Notes: generated by a model from the sequence alone, not told the origin. Positions 23,146 through 33,095 are shown, counted from the stretch's first letter. The stretch is 64,000 bases of DNA from Desulfosporosinus shakirovi (GCF_020595055.1 NZ_JAJDOO010000010.1:1-64000), one strand, 5' to 3'. Program-made: numbers and translations.

Positions 23146-24930
23146 TTATTGACTGAAGAAAAAGAGTATCAAATAAGCAGCAAAGATAAGCAGGGCAATA
23201 GTTACGGCTGTACTAACAGACCATTCCTTTAGTGTGCCAGGATAGGCAGCCTTCTCTTTTTGCAAATTTTTCTGGGCTTCCTTACCACCACCTGAAAGAG
23301 ACAGCAAGATGATATCAGCACCGATTTTCATTGCGCCATAGGGATTTCTACTAAACCAGGCAAGAAATCCTGGCAATGTCTCTAAAACTGTTCTGCTTAA
23401 GAAAGCATAAATTCTAGCAAAGGGAACTCCAATTAGAGAGACTACTGCAGGGCCAGCCTTTCTATAAAACCAATCAGTATCAAGGTTAATCGATCTCTTC
23501 TCAGGCGGATAGATACGGGTATACATTAAAAAAGCAAAAGCAGAAAACGCACCAAATAATAACAATAGTTGAGAAATCACGTGGTCTGCTGTATACGGAA
23601 CATAATCAACCATATTTGGCAAAATGCTGTAAAGGGCTTGAGGATACACTCCAATAAATATTGACAGGAAAGCCGCAATTCCCATCGCAACCAACATGTT
23701 AAGAGGAGCCTCTTTAGGTCTCTTGCCTGAATCATGAGCAAAAAAGGTAAAGAACGGAATTTTAATACCAGCATGATGAAACACACCCGCGGCCGCAAAG
23801 AGGAGCAAGAAATACACAATAGTCATTCCCTCATGGCCTGATGCTGTAATTATCATAGATTTTGTAGCAAATGCACTGAAGAGCGGAAGAGCCGAAATAG
23901 AAGCTGCACCAATCAAAGTGAAAATCATTGTTATGGGCATAGATTTATAGAGACCTCCAAGGTCAGTACCCTTTGCTGTACCGGTTCGATATAGCACTGC
24001 TCCCACGCCCATAAACAGCAAAGACTTAAACAATATATCGGCAAAGGCGTGGGCTACAGCACCATTAATAGCCAAAGGAATGCCAATTCCGATACCAACT
24101 ACCATAAAACCAACTTGGTTAATTAAACTATAGGACAAAACCCTTCTAAGGTCATTCTCCAGTACTGCGAAAAAGATGGGGAATACCGCCATAACAAGGC
24201 CGGCTATTATGAGAATTTCCTCTCCAGGAAAAGCTCTCGCCAAGACATAAACTGCAGTTTTAGTGGTAAAAGCACTTAAGAATACAGTACCTGTTACACT
24301 TGCTTCGGGATAAGAATCCACCAGCCAACCATGCAGAGGTGGAATTCCAACGTTAACTGCTACACCAAGCAGGATTAAGTAGGAAGATAACCCACTTAAT
24401 CCGATATAGCCAAAATCCGTGGAGCCAGTTTCGACGACCCTTAGTATTATACCTGACAGCAGACTCACTCCGCCGAAAAGGTGTACCAGCAAGTAACGAA
24501 ATCCAGCACCTTGAGCTGCTTTAGTTCTATTTGACCATATTATAAATAAGGCTGATATAGTCAATAACTCCCAAAATATAAACAGGGTAATTAGATCACC
24601 TGAAAAGACAGCACCTAGGCCACTACCCGCATAAACGAAGGCTGCAATGTGCTCACCACTTTCTTTGACGTGCAAAGCATAGATAATGCCAATGAAAGTC
24701 GCAAGAATAAACACATAGCCAAAAACTAAGCTAAGTCTGTCGATTCTTAGAGAGAGATCTTTGTCCATTATTTGGCCGATTACATAGTTCCCTTCAGGAA
24801 TTCCCCGTAAAACCAGAAAGGCAACAACTGGCAAAATAAGCATATAGACAGACTTTAATCTTCCCTTAAGAAATGGGATTAATAACGCGCCCATGATAAA
24901 TACAATTGCCGGTGGAAAAATGCTAGTCAT
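23146..24930 (-). CDS. Mrp-type proton-conducting subunit (third MrpD/NuoN-like)
   Basis: This 594-residue polytopic protein belongs to the NuoL/M/N-MrpA/D family. The conserved core contains FIFWELLTISALFIIW, with the essential Glu in the WE motif, and FRYLLVHLFGGVS. Lys-bearing helices include DLRRVLSYSLINQVGFMV and HAFADILFKSLLFM. The C-terminal 100 residues add extra helices beyond a standard MrpD. It is the last gene of the operon and overlaps the small membrane protein by 8 nt. It should translocate H+ or Na+ as part of the complex. Confidence 0.88.
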   Translation of the reverse strand: MTSIFPPAIVFIMGALLIPFLKGRLKSVYMLILPVVAFLVLRGIPEGNYVIGQIMDKDLSLRIDRLSLVFGYVFILATFIGIIYALHVKESGEHIAAFVYAGSGLGAVFSGDLITLFIFWELLTISALFIIWSNRTKAAQGAGFRYLLVHLFGGVSLLSGIILRVVETGSTDFGYIGLSGLSSYLILLGVAVNVGIPPLHGWLVDSYPEASVTGTVFLSAFTTKTAVYVLARAFPGEEILIIAGLVMAVFPIFFAVLENDLRRVLSYSLINQVGFMVVGIGIGIPLAINGAVAHAFADILFKSLLFMGVGAVLYRTGTAKGTDLGGLYKSMPITMIFTLIGAASISALPLFSAFATKSMIITASGHEGMTIVYFLLLFAAAGVFHHAGIKIPFFTFFAHDSGKRPKEAPLNMLVAMGIAAFLSIFIGVYPQALYSILPNMVDYVPYTADHVISQLLLLFGAFSAFAFLMYTRIYPPEKRSINLDTDWFYRKAGPAVVSLIGVPFARIYAFLSRTVLETLPGFLAWFSRNPYGAMKIGADIILLSLSGGGKEAQKNLQKEKAAYPGTLKEWSVSTAVTIALLIFAAYLILFFFSQ

Positions 24931-25165
24931 AATATTCTTCCTCCCTCATAATCAACGGGCGCAAATATTTTGCGATTAACACAAGAGAAAGACTTCCCAC
25001 TAAACCAAATACAGCATTAAAAACAGGGAGTCCATCCCAATAGAAATAGGAATGTTTATGAACGAAAAAATCTGACACCAGAAGAACAATAAAAGACACT
25101 ACAAACATTGCTAACAATGTCTTTCTAACTTTAGGTCGATCAAAAAAATCAGATTCTTTTTTCAT
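24923..25165 (-). CDS. Small two-helix membrane protein of the Mrp operon
   Basis: The 80-residue product has two hydrophobic segments (TLLAMFVVSFIVLLVSDFFV and FGLVGSLSLVLIAKYL) and a charged end MREEEYYD. It overlaps its neighbours by 1 and 8 nt, so it is made with them. It lies between two large NuoL/M/N-like subunits and is probably an accessory subunit. I do not recognise a named Mrp family for it. Confidence 0.7.
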   Translation of the reverse strand: MKKESDFFDRPKVRKTLLAMFVVSFIVLLVSDFFVHKHSYFYWDGLPVFNAVFGLVGSLSLVLIAKYLRPLIMREEEYYD

Positions 25166-26658
25166 TAGTAAATACCTCCCAAAGCACTGGCTACTGCAAT
25201 CTTAACAAGGTTAAGGAGAAGCGGCGAGGCAAAGAATAAGACCAGAACTCCAGCGGCGGTAATTAGAATTGGTGCCACCATCAATGCAGGAGCTTCCTTG
25301 ATCCCATGAACTTCTCCTGACTCCGGTTGCTTGAAGAACGCCGCATAGACTATGGGCAAAAAGTAAGCAGCATTAAGTAAAGTACTTACCACAATGACTA
25401 TCAGTATGGGAATAAGTTTAGCCTCAAAGGTACCCATTATAAGATACCATTTGCTAATAAACCCACCGAAGGGCGGTACCGCTATCATAGAAAATGATCC
25501 TATGGTAAAAGCCGCCATGGTGAAGGGCATTTGTCTGCCGATACCATTAAGCTCGCTCACATTCTTTTTGTGAGTTGTAACATAAATCGCTCCTGCGACA
25601 AAGAACAAGGTTATCTTGCCAAAGGCATGAATAGTAATATGCATCATACTGCTGGTAATACCGCTGGGAGTCAGCAAAGCTACTGCCAATATGATATAAG
25701 AAAGTTGACTTATTGTAGAGTATGCAAGCCTTAACTTAAGATTATCCTGCCTCAACGCCATTATAGAAGCAGTGATAATAGTGAAAGATGCAAAGTAAGC
25801 TAAATAGGTACCAAGTCCAATTTTACTTAGCAGGTCGACCCCAAACACAAAAAGCAAAATCCTAATTACTGTGAAAACGCCGACCTTTACCACTGCAACA
25901 GCGTGGAGCAGGGCGCTTACAGGAGTGGGCGCAACCATAGCAGCTGGTAACCAAGAATGAAATGGCATCATACCTGCTTTTGCTATACCTGCGATATAAA
26001 GGACAAAAATTATGCTAATTATTGTATAGGAAGCTTTGCCAGCCAAAATTCCCTGACCGGCAAAGTCCAGAGTACCTGCATAATTATAAGTTAAAAACAT
26101 AGCTGGAAGGAAGAAGAAAATCGAGGTGCCCAACAAATAGGCCAGGTATCTTCTCGCTCCTTTAATGGCTTCAGGAGTTTCTTCATGGGCAACCAGAGCA
26201 AAGGTAGTTACAGTAATAATCTCATAGAAGACAAATAGTGTGAATACATTCGCTGAAAAAGCAACACCCATGGCTGACGACAAGGCAATGGCAAAACACA
26301 TAAAAAACCTTGTCTGAGCATGTTCATCCATGGAGCGCATGTAGCCTATTGCATAAACAGATGTTATGATCCACAAAAATGATGCTGTTAAGGCAAGAAC
26401 CATCCCAAGTGAATCTACTCTGAACGCAATGTCAAGCCCCGGAAGAACCCTTGTCACATGATATTCAATAACCTTACCCGCAAGAATTGTTGGTAACATT
26501 GAAACTACCAGGCCGAATTTTAGCAAGGCGGCGAGCATTGTCCACATTTCTCTTAGGTTTGGAGATTTGCCAGAAAAACTTATAAGTACTACTGCCAGCA
26601 GTGAAACCAGAATTGCATATACCGGCCTCGCTGATTCGATTATTTCCAAGTTTATCAC
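25165..26658 (-). CDS. mrpD: Mrp-type proton-conducting subunit (second MrpD-like)
   Basis: The 497-residue protein is of the NuoM/MrpD family: FTLFVFYEIITVTTFALVAHEE with the conserved Glu, GMMPFHSWLPAAMVAPTPVSALLHAVAVVK, then LRLAYSTISQLSYIIL. About 14 helices are expected. It lies 4 nt from the preceding mrpD-like gene. Two or three such subunits per operon suggest a multi-channel complex of the Mbh/Mrp superfamily. Confidence 0.9.
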   Translation of the reverse strand: MINLEIIESARPVYAILVSLLAVVLISFSGKSPNLREMWTMLAALLKFGLVVSMLPTILAGKVIEYHVTRVLPGLDIAFRVDSLGMVLALTASFLWIITSVYAIGYMRSMDEHAQTRFFMCFAIALSSAMGVAFSANVFTLFVFYEIITVTTFALVAHEETPEAIKGARRYLAYLLGTSIFFFLPAMFLTYNYAGTLDFAGQGILAGKASYTIISIIFVLYIAGIAKAGMMPFHSWLPAAMVAPTPVSALLHAVAVVKVGVFTVIRILLFVFGVDLLSKIGLGTYLAYFASFTIITASIMALRQDNLKLRLAYSTISQLSYIILAVALLTPSGITSSMMHITIHAFGKITLFFVAGAIYVTTHKKNVSELNGIGRQMPFTMAAFTIGSFSMIAVPPFGGFISKWYLIMGTFEAKLIPILIVIVVSTLLNAAYFLPIVYAAFFKQPESGEVHGIKEAPALMVAPILITAAGVLVLFFASPLLLNLVKIAVASALGGIY

Positions 26659-26662
26659 CTCA

Positions 26663-28174
26663 TTATTTCAAAAGAATCATGGCCGCTTTTTCCGCCAAAG
26701 ATACAGGTCCATAGGCAAAGACACCGAAAACCAAACACAGCATAGCAACTGTAAATGTAGGAATCAACATAGAAGCGGGAGCATCGTTAGACTTAGGCTT
26801 CCGGTGGTTATCATGTCCATGCTCAAGACCTTCTTCTCCCAGGGCAGGCTTAAACCATACGTTGTCTATAATTCTCCAGAAATAAATCGCAGTTAGAAGA
26901 GAGCTTAACAAGATTATTGGAACCAGCCACCACATTCCAATTTCGATTGAAGCAACAGAAAGATACCATTTACTAACAAACCCGACAGTCAAGGGAACCC
27001 CCGTCATGGATAATGCGGCAATAGTAAAAGCAGCCATGGTGAAGGGCATTTTTTTACCTAACCCCCGGAAGTTCTCTATGCTGGTAAGACCGGTTCGATA
27101 AACAACGGCACCCACTACAAGGAAGAGAGTACCTTTCATCAGAGCATGATTTAACAAATGTATTAGGGAGCCTATCATACCGTTGGTATTCATTAATGTA
27201 ATACCGAGCAAAATATAACCGATTTGCCCAACACTCGAATAAGCCAACATTTTCTTAATATCGGTTTGCGCTAAAGCCATGATAGACCCTGCCAAGATAG
27301 CTGCTACCGCCAAAACCAGAAGAATATACTGGATGTTAAAGGGTGCCTGTGCATAAAACTCCAGAGAAAACACCGTAAACATTACCCGAATCAAGACATA
27401 GGCGGCTACTTTAGTGCCAGTTGCCGCCATAACAGCACTTATAGTAGAAGGGGCAAAGGCATATGCATTTGGCATCCAAAAATGTAACGGAAATACAGCC
27501 AATTTCATCAAAAGGCCTACCGCTAGAAACGTAAAAGCGGTAAAAATTGCCTTCGTGTGATAGAATTCGGGCAGCCTGACCGCCAGGTCAGCAATATTCA
27601 AGGTACCGGTCATTAGATATAGATACCCAATTCCCAGCAAGAAAAATGTAGCACCTATAGAGCCCATTATCAGGTAATTGAACCCTGCTAACAGGGCTTG
27701 ACGCTTTTTGCCTAAAGCTATCAGCGCATAACTGGAAAGTGAAGTTATCTCTAAGAAGACATAGATGTTAAAGATATCTCCGGTAACAGTCATACCCATA
27801 ATACCGGTTACAAACAAGAGATAAACACTATAGAAAAAAGGTTTTTTCTCTTCATCAATTTCGATGTCAATATTTTTTTTAGAGTATATTGCTCCGACAA
27901 AAGCCATAAAGGAAATAATTATCAGCACAAAGATATTTAGATAGTCAATTGCATACTCAATACCCCAAGGTGGTTCCCAGCCACTCATCCAATAGCTTAT
28001 CCTTCCTTGTTCCAAAACAGTTTTCAACAGGGAAAGAGAGATAACAAAGCTTATGAAAGTTGTTATAGTTGCGGTATACCAACTTAATGCCCTGTTTATG
28101 CGACCGATTAGGGGGGTAATAATCGCGACCAGCAGGGGTATCACTATCAACAGAGCCGGCAAATGTTTAATCAT
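26663..28174 (-). CDS. mrpD: Na+/H+ antiporter subunit D
   Basis: The 503-residue NuoN/MrpD-like protein shows DIFNIYVFLEITSLSSYALIAL, FPLHFWMPNAYAFAPSTISAVMAATGTKV and KKMLAYSSVGQIGYILLG, with the usual Glu and Lys in transmembrane helices. It overlaps mrpC by 8 nt. A His-rich loop (HGHDNHRK) lies near residue 455 before the last helix. It is the canonical D subunit following C. Confidence 0.92.
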   Translation of the reverse strand: MIKHLPALLIVIPLLVAIITPLIGRINRALSWYTATITTFISFVISLSLLKTVLEQGRISYWMSGWEPPWGIEYAIDYLNIFVLIIISFMAFVGAIYSKKNIDIEIDEEKKPFFYSVYLLFVTGIMGMTVTGDIFNIYVFLEITSLSSYALIALGKKRQALLAGFNYLIMGSIGATFFLLGIGYLYLMTGTLNIADLAVRLPEFYHTKAIFTAFTFLAVGLLMKLAVFPLHFWMPNAYAFAPSTISAVMAATGTKVAAYVLIRVMFTVFSLEFYAQAPFNIQYILLVLAVAAILAGSIMALAQTDIKKMLAYSSVGQIGYILLGITLMNTNGMIGSLIHLLNHALMKGTLFLVVGAVVYRTGLTSIENFRGLGKKMPFTMAAFTIAALSMTGVPLTVGFVSKWYLSVASIEIGMWWLVPIILLSSLLTAIYFWRIIDNVWFKPALGEEGLEHGHDNHRKPKSNDAPASMLIPTFTVAMLCLVFGVFAYGPVSLAEKAAMILLK

Positions 28175-28544
28175 TATGTTTGTTCAACTCCAGTATTTGA
28201 TCTTCCTCTATGGTTCCGTATTGACGGTAAATAAGCATAACAATGGACAAAGCCACAGCGGTAGTGCTAATTCCTACCACAATGGCAGTAAGCATTAATA
28301 CCTGAGGCAAGGGGTTATCGAAAAGAGGTTGTACACCATGCCCATGATTTAAGAGGATAGGGGCGGTTCCACCCTCAATTTTAGACATTGACACATAAAA
28401 CAGGAGAACCGATGTTTGGAAGACATTCAACGCGATAATCTTTTTAATCAGATTTTGTTTGGCCATTATTCCGTACAACCCAGTACACAGCAAAATTATT
28501 ACAATCCAATAATTATATTTCGCTAATATTTCAATCATTGTCAT
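28167..28544 (-). CDS. mrpC: Na+/H+ antiporter subunit C (NuoK-like)
   Basis: This 125-residue, three-helix protein is homologous to NuoK: YWIVIILLCTGLYGIMAKQN, NVFQTSVLLFYVSMS, then VLMLTAIVVGISTTAVALSI. The cytoplasmic end is charged. It overlaps mrpB by 14 nt and mrpD by 8 nt, so translation is tightly coupled. Confidence 0.92.
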   Translation of the reverse strand: MTMIEILAKYNYWIVIILLCTGLYGIMAKQNLIKKIIALNVFQTSVLLFYVSMSKIEGGTAPILLNHGHGVQPLFDNPLPQVLMLTAIVVGISTTAVALSIVMLIYRQYGTIEEDQILELNKHND

Positions 28545-29019
28545 CTACCCTTACCGTTTCATAAAATAAGGTTATCATTACCGCGGCAACAGTTATACCT
28601 ACACCTATTTCAATACCCATAATTCCAATGGTACTGGCAAATTTCGGGTCAGGCAAAAGTACATTATATTGAAGGTAGTTACCTCCAAATAGAAGCGCTA
28701 TAACTCCGATACCACCATAAACTAAAACTCCCGAGGAAACCAACAGGTCTTTTGTCTTTACCGACATCCTCTGTTGAGCCTCTTTCAAGCCGAATACCAA
28801 GGCGTAAACAATGACGCTTACCCCCAGAATAACCCCACCCTGGAACCCCCCGCCAGGACCTAATTCTCCGTGGACTATTACATATAGCCCAAAGAGTTGA
28901 ATAAACGGCAATAAAAATTTGGTTACTGTTTTCTTAATAATGTCTTTGTCCTGGTCTGTGACGGTCGGACTCTTTTCAGTTGGATTTATTCCAACACCAC
29001 CGGCAGTATGTTTATTCAT
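28531..29019 (-). CDS. mrpB: Na+/H+ antiporter subunit B (MnhB domain)
   Basis: The 162-residue protein has an N-terminal soluble stretch and then four helices of the MnhB type (FIQLFGLYVIVHGELGPGGGFQGGVILG). The GPGGGFQGG loop is the family signature. It overlaps the DUF4040 gene by 4 nt. Confidence 0.92.
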   Translation of the reverse strand: MNKHTAGGVGINPTEKSPTVTDQDKDIIKKTVTKFLLPFIQLFGLYVIVHGELGPGGGFQGGVILGVSVIVYALVFGLKEAQQRMSVKTKDLLVSSGVLVYGGIGVIALLFGGNYLQYNVLLPDPKFASTIGIMGIEIGVGITVAAVMITLFYETVRVDDND

Positions 29020-29573
29020 GTCCGTGACCCCGTCCTTTTCTGTGAATCTTTAGTGCCCTGCCTCCTGTTCGATCCCCTGAGAAGAAGAATCAGACAAAAA
29101 CCGGCCGTCGCTACCACAGTAGTTTCGCCTAGGGTATCATAGCCCCGGTAAGAGGCCAAGATAGCAGCCACAACGTTTAGCTGACCTGTCTCTTCGTAGG
29201 AGTGCTCCAGATAATAGGGCGTAACATGAGTATTTGGCGCAATATTAGGATCGCGCAGGTTGGGAAGGTCGAGGGTTCCATAAAGCAGTACAGCTGCAAC
29301 GCTAACCGAAACTAGCAGAGCAGGTATGTTCATGTGTTTACCCTCATCTACATATTTAGTGCGGCTTAAGATAATTATAAACAAAACCGTGGAAATACCA
29401 GCACCCACAGCCGCCTCGGTAATAGCTACGTCTACTGCATTCAGTCGGACCCACTCAATAGCCATCACCAGGCTGTAGACTGAGAAAATCATAATAGAAC
29501 TAAATAAACCTCTTACGAACAATACTGCAATACCACATACTACAAGAAAAAGTGGAATGGCTATATCAATCAT
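29016..29573 (-). CDS. MrpA C-terminal-like subunit (DUF4040/MbhD plus MbhE-like)
   Basis: The 185-residue protein corresponds to the C-terminal part of MrpA, encoded separately as in archaeal Mbh operons. First comes a DUF4040/MbhD part (SVYSLVMAIEWVRLNAVDVAITEAAVGAG), then an MbhE-like part (YRGYDTLGETTVVATAGFCLILLL). The separation of this module from a long MrpA shows that the operon is of the Mbh-like type. Confidence 0.88.
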   Translation of the reverse strand: MIDIAIPLFLVVCGIAVLFVRGLFSSIMIFSVYSLVMAIEWVRLNAVDVAITEAAVGAGISTVLFIIILSRTKYVDEGKHMNIPALLVSVSVAAVLLYGTLDLPNLRDPNIAPNTHVTPYYLEHSYEETGQLNVVAAILASYRGYDTLGETTVVATAGFCLILLLRGSNRRQGTKDSQKRTGSRT

Positions 29574-29603
29574 GCCTTCAACTCCATAAATCTGATTTTA
29601 TGT

Positions 29604-29996
29604 TTATCTTTTTAACTCAACTTTGGCTTTCTTACCGGCAACATTAGAAGCAGAGGATACAGCAAAAGGGTCGGTTTCCAGATTCTTGCCGCCCTTCTTC
29701 CAAGGTTTAACACCTTTCATATAAGCTGCCTTGGCCAAAAAGTGGGTAGCCGTGGAGTTAATAATCAAAATCATAACCATAATAATCAGCAATTTAAGGC
29801 TTACCTGGTTAAATCCTGAATAAATAATCAGTCCGATAATAATGGAGGATTGCCCCATGGTATCTGCCTTGCCTGCAGCATGCATCCTGGAAAAGAAATC
29901 AGGAAATCTGATCACCCCAATGGAGGCAACCAGTAACAAGAAACATCCTATGGTCAGGAATACTCCCGTAAAGAAAAGGCGAATATCTATATGCAT
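29604..29996 (-). CDS. mrpG: Na+/H+ antiporter subunit G
   Basis: This 130-residue protein has three helices: FFTGVFLTIGCFLLLVASIG, then the signature RFPDFFSRMHAAGKADTMGQS, then LLIIMVMILIINSTATHFLA. The RxPDxxxRxHAxxKxxTxG pattern defines MrpG/MnhG. The tail is basic and soluble. Confidence 0.93.
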   Translation of the reverse strand: MHIDIRLFFTGVFLTIGCFLLLVASIGVIRFPDFFSRMHAAGKADTMGQSSIIIGLIIYSGFNQVSLKLLIIMVMILIINSTATHFLAKAAYMKGVKPWKKGGKNLETDPFAVSSASNVAGKKAKVELKR

Positions 29997-30030
29997 ATTT
30001 TCCCATCCCGTTGCTTAAATTTTATTTTCA

Positions 30031-30297
30031 TCAGTCCAAACGACCAGACTCAACATATTTTAGAAAAGCTAATACTGCAGTAAAGTTAATCAGGACATAA
30101 ACAATGGCGATATCTATAAAGACGTCTGGCCTGTCATACATAAAACCAACCAAGAGCAGGATCACCACCGTTTTGGTACCTAAAAAGTTTACTGATAAAA
30201 TCCTGTTAAAAACGAAAGGGCCAACAACTGCCCGATATAGGACAAGCACTGCAGCTAATACGATAATAATTGTAGCTAATTCAAACATATTAACCAT
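30031..30297 (-). CDS. mrpF: Na+/H+ antiporter subunit F
   Basis: The 88-residue protein has three helices with the MrpF pattern VGPFVFNRILSVNFLGTKTV followed by DRPDVFIDIAIVYVLINFTA. It overlaps mrpE by 8 nt. MrpF is needed for assembly of the complex. Confidence 0.92.
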   Translation of the reverse strand: MVNMFELATIIIVLAAVLVLYRAVVGPFVFNRILSVNFLGTKTVVILLLVGFMYDRPDVFIDIAIVYVLINFTAVLAFLKYVESGRLD

Positions 30298-30787
30298 GCG
30301 CTTTGCTCATCTCCTCGCCTTCTAATTCCTTTACCTTGGCCAGCATTTCGCCAGATAATAAATCTTGAGCAGTTTTTTTTGTCAATGCATGAACAATAAA
30401 TTCATGATGGTCAGCCTCAATTGTGACAGTTCCAGGTGTAAGGGTGATTGAATTGGCCAAAAGCACAATACCCAAGTCTGTTTTTAAATCATGTTTAAAT
30501 CTTACAATAGTAGGGTCAATAGGCATCTTGGGATCCAAGACGACGTATATAACATGCAGGTTTGATATCACTATTTCCCAGGATAACCATAAGAAATATT
30601 TAAAAAGGAGAATAATTCTCCTTATGTTTGGTCCCCTTTTAATTTTGCCTATTAATAAATCGTGGGACCAGTAGGCCACCAGCAGACTAGAAACCACCCC
30701 CAATATCAGGAAAATAGGTTCTGTTTGCCCGGATAAACTAAACCAGAAAATAAACATTAACATGGCTGTTAGTAAAAAACTGAGCAT
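30290..30787 (-). CDS. mrpE: Na+/H+ antiporter subunit E
   Basis: First gene of the operon. The product has N-terminal helices (LLTAMLMFIFWFSLSG) and a cytoplasmic domain with ANSITLTPGTVTIEADHHEFIVHAL, the MrpE/MnhE signature. An ATG at 30787 and a GTG at 30802 are both possible; neither has a strong ribosome-binding site. The region upstream should hold the operon promoter. Confidence 0.9.
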   Translation of the reverse strand: MLSFLLTAMLMFIFWFSLSGQTEPIFLILGVVSSLLVAYWSHDLLIGKIKRGPNIRRIILLFKYFLWLSWEIVISNLHVIYVVLDPKMPIDPTIVRFKHDLKTDLGIVLLANSITLTPGTVTIEADHHEFIVHALTKKTAQDLLSGEMLAKVKELEGEEMSKAHG

Positions 30788-31519
30788 TTTTCCACAACTC
30801 ACAATCTTTTGTTATTCTTGGTCACTAGTGGAATATTTGGTTTTATTGTTAGTGGCAATAGTATGTTCAGAACACCTCTCCTCAAAAAGCACCCCCCATA
30901 AAGTTTTTCAAGTGGGATTTTGGCAGTTGCCAAGTAGATTTTATAGACATTTTTACACTTAAGAATTTTACCGAATATCAGTATTGAAAAGATCGTTTGC
31001 AGAACTCTTTAATAATAATCAGCTTACAGCCTGAAAAAGCTATTTAAATTAATAATGACATTATGTAAATTACATAAACTAGAAATTTATGGGCATGCAA
31101 AACTTCGATATAAATCCCTAACAACCGTTTGCTGTCACATACAGCCTATAATCGGTCATAAACATATCATATACATTAAAGCATGTCAAGAATTTATAAA
31201 AGTAATTAAGAATGTTTCGATAACTTTTGAATCTTTAGTTACGGCAATAAGCTTTACAAAATTATTACAATTTTTTTAATGTTTTTTCTACATAACAGCT
31301 TATCACTATGAAATTAATGTGTCTAGAGGGAATCAGCATGTTCTTAATCAATATTCTTGATCAGTATTCCTAATGAAATATTATTTATAACGAGGTGGCT
31401 CAAAGCTTTGCATTGAGCCACCTCGTTTTTCATTAATATACCCTAAGAACCTTCCACTTCGACAAGCCTTCTAAAACCAATTCATAGTATTCTGAAGGTC
31501 TATTTGGGGTTGGACCATC
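30788..31519. other. AT-rich gene-free stretch between cstA and the mrp operon
   Basis: No convincing coding frame was found on either strand; the only open frames lack ribosome-binding sites and have random composition. It must include the mrp promoter. A palindromic cluster with GGAAT and ATTCC ends lies at about 31329-31370, and a strong hairpin at 31389-31427. Confidence 0.6.
31389..31427. terminator. Terminator-like hairpin downstream of cstA
   Basis: AACGAGGTGGCTCAA (31389-31403) and its exact complement (31413-31427) surround a 9-nt loop. It lies about 95 nt past the cstA stop. The T-run (TTTTT) is on the plus-strand side, so polarity favours rightward transcripts, though the minus side is AT-rich. 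Confidence 0.7.
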
Positions 31520-32935
31520 TTACGAAATGTCCATTTTGCGTTCTTTGCTTACTTTACTGGCAAAGAGCACCGTAATTCCGGCGGTAATTAGGAGTCCGGC
31601 CGGATAGGAAATGCCAGTTGCCAGACCGAAGCCTTCCGGAGCTTGTAAGAGATAGGTGAAAGTGACTGCCGTCATGAAGATGGCAGGAATTGTGGCAATC
31701 CAGTGAAGGCGTTTTTCCTTGACCAGAAACATAGCAGCGGCCCAAAGAAGGATCATCGCTGTCGTTTGGTTTGCCCAGGAAAAGTATCTCCAGAGGAAGT
31801 TGAAGTCGATCTTGCTTAAGGCGAAAGCAACGACAAACAGGGGAATAGAGATAGCCAAGCGTTTAGAGATAGGCTTTTGGCTCATTTTAAAGAAGTCAGC
31901 GATAACCATTCGAGCACCGCGGAAGGCAGTATCTCCGGAAGTAATCGGGAGAATGATAACTCCGATAATAGCCAGCGTTCCACCGACAGCTCCAAGCATA
32001 GTAATGGATACGGTGCGGACGACTCCAGCGGGACCGCCCGCTGCTAAGGCTTCTTGCAACCCTCCAGTTCCACCAAAGACCGCCATTCCAGCTGCAGCCC
32101 AAACAAGCGCAATAGCGGATTCTGCGATCATCATGCCATAAAATACTTTACGCCCGTATTTTTCATTTTGGACCGTACGAGCAATAAGCGGAGATTGGGT
32201 CGCATGGAAACCGCTGACTGCACCACAGGCGATGGTAATAAAGAGTAAGGGCCACATGGGCAAATTCCCAGGATGAAGATTACTTAAGGTCAATTCAGGA
32301 ATAGTATATCCTTTAACAACCAATCCGACACCGACGCCAACAGCCATGATAATAAGCAGGAGACCAAAGACAGGGTAGATCTTACCGATAATTTTATCGA
32401 TTGGTAAAAGTGTAGCCAAGATATAGTAGAAGAAAATCACTGCAGTCACGACACTTAAACTAATCCAAGACGGTGTTAGAGTAACAATAAGGTTGGCAGG
32501 ACCGGCAACGAAAACCGTTCCCACGAGAATTAAGAGTACCACAGAAAAGACATTAACAAATTGACGCATACCTTTGCCCAGATACTTACCCACAATATCC
32601 GGGATCTGTGCGCCGCCGTTTCTCACGGAAAGCATACCACTAAAATAGTCGTGGACTGCACCCGCAAAAATTCCTCCGAGAACGATCCAGAGAAAAGCAA
32701 CCGGACCCCATAAAGCACCCGCGATCGGTCCAAAGATCGGCCCCAGACCAGCAATGTTTAAGAGTTGAACCAGGCTTCCTCTGTTTGATTCCATAGGAAC
32801 ATAGTCGACTCCATCCGTTTTGGTATAGGCTGGAGTTTCAAGGCCTTCATTGATTCCAAAAACCTTTTCTACAAACTTACCATAGACCATGTAACCAACG
32901 ATCAGTGCTACAAATGAAAGTAAAAAAGTAATCAC
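31520..32935 (-). CDS. cstA: Carbon starvation protein CstA-type transporter
   Basis: The 471-residue protein is a many-helix carrier of the CstA family, somewhat shorter than E. coli CstA (about 700). It shows DGVDYVPMESNRGSLVQLLNIAGLGPIFGPI and GAVSGFHATQSPLIARTVQNE, both conserved. Members import pyruvate or peptides (BtsT and CstA of E. coli). The start is a GTG 7 nt after GGAGG. The LytS/LytR-type two-component genes just upstream are the usual regulators of pyruvate transporters of this type. Confidence 0.92.
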   Translation of the reverse strand: MITFLLSFVALIVGYMVYGKFVEKVFGINEGLETPAYTKTDGVDYVPMESNRGSLVQLLNIAGLGPIFGPIAGALWGPVAFLWIVLGGIFAGAVHDYFSGMLSVRNGGAQIPDIVGKYLGKGMRQFVNVFSVVLLILVGTVFVAGPANLIVTLTPSWISLSVVTAVIFFYYILATLLPIDKIIGKIYPVFGLLLIIMAVGVGVGLVVKGYTIPELTLSNLHPGNLPMWPLLFITIACGAVSGFHATQSPLIARTVQNEKYGRKVFYGMMIAESAIALVWAAAGMAVFGGTGGLQEALAAGGPAGVVRTVSITMLGAVGGTLAIIGVIILPITSGDTAFRGARMVIADFFKMSQKPISKRLAISIPLFVVAFALSKIDFNFLWRYFSWANQTTAMILLWAAAMFLVKEKRLHWIATIPAIFMTAVTFTYLLQAPEGFGLATGISYPAGLLITAGITVLFASKVSKERKMDIS

Positions 32936-33095
32936 AAGAATCCTCCTCTCAGATTTAAAACTAGAATAATTGCTGTCAACTGACTGACCTTAGTTTAAAT
33001 CATGCCAGGAGGAAGATGTGAATTTACAGTCTACAATGTCGAATATGATGTCTGAGAGTGAGTTTTCTAAGTACGTTTTGTGAAAATGCTCTGAA

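Noticed and set aside
31055-31279. 74-codon plus-strand frame in the mrp-cstA spacer
   Set aside because: No ribosome-binding site, no family resemblance; chance in AT-rich DNA.
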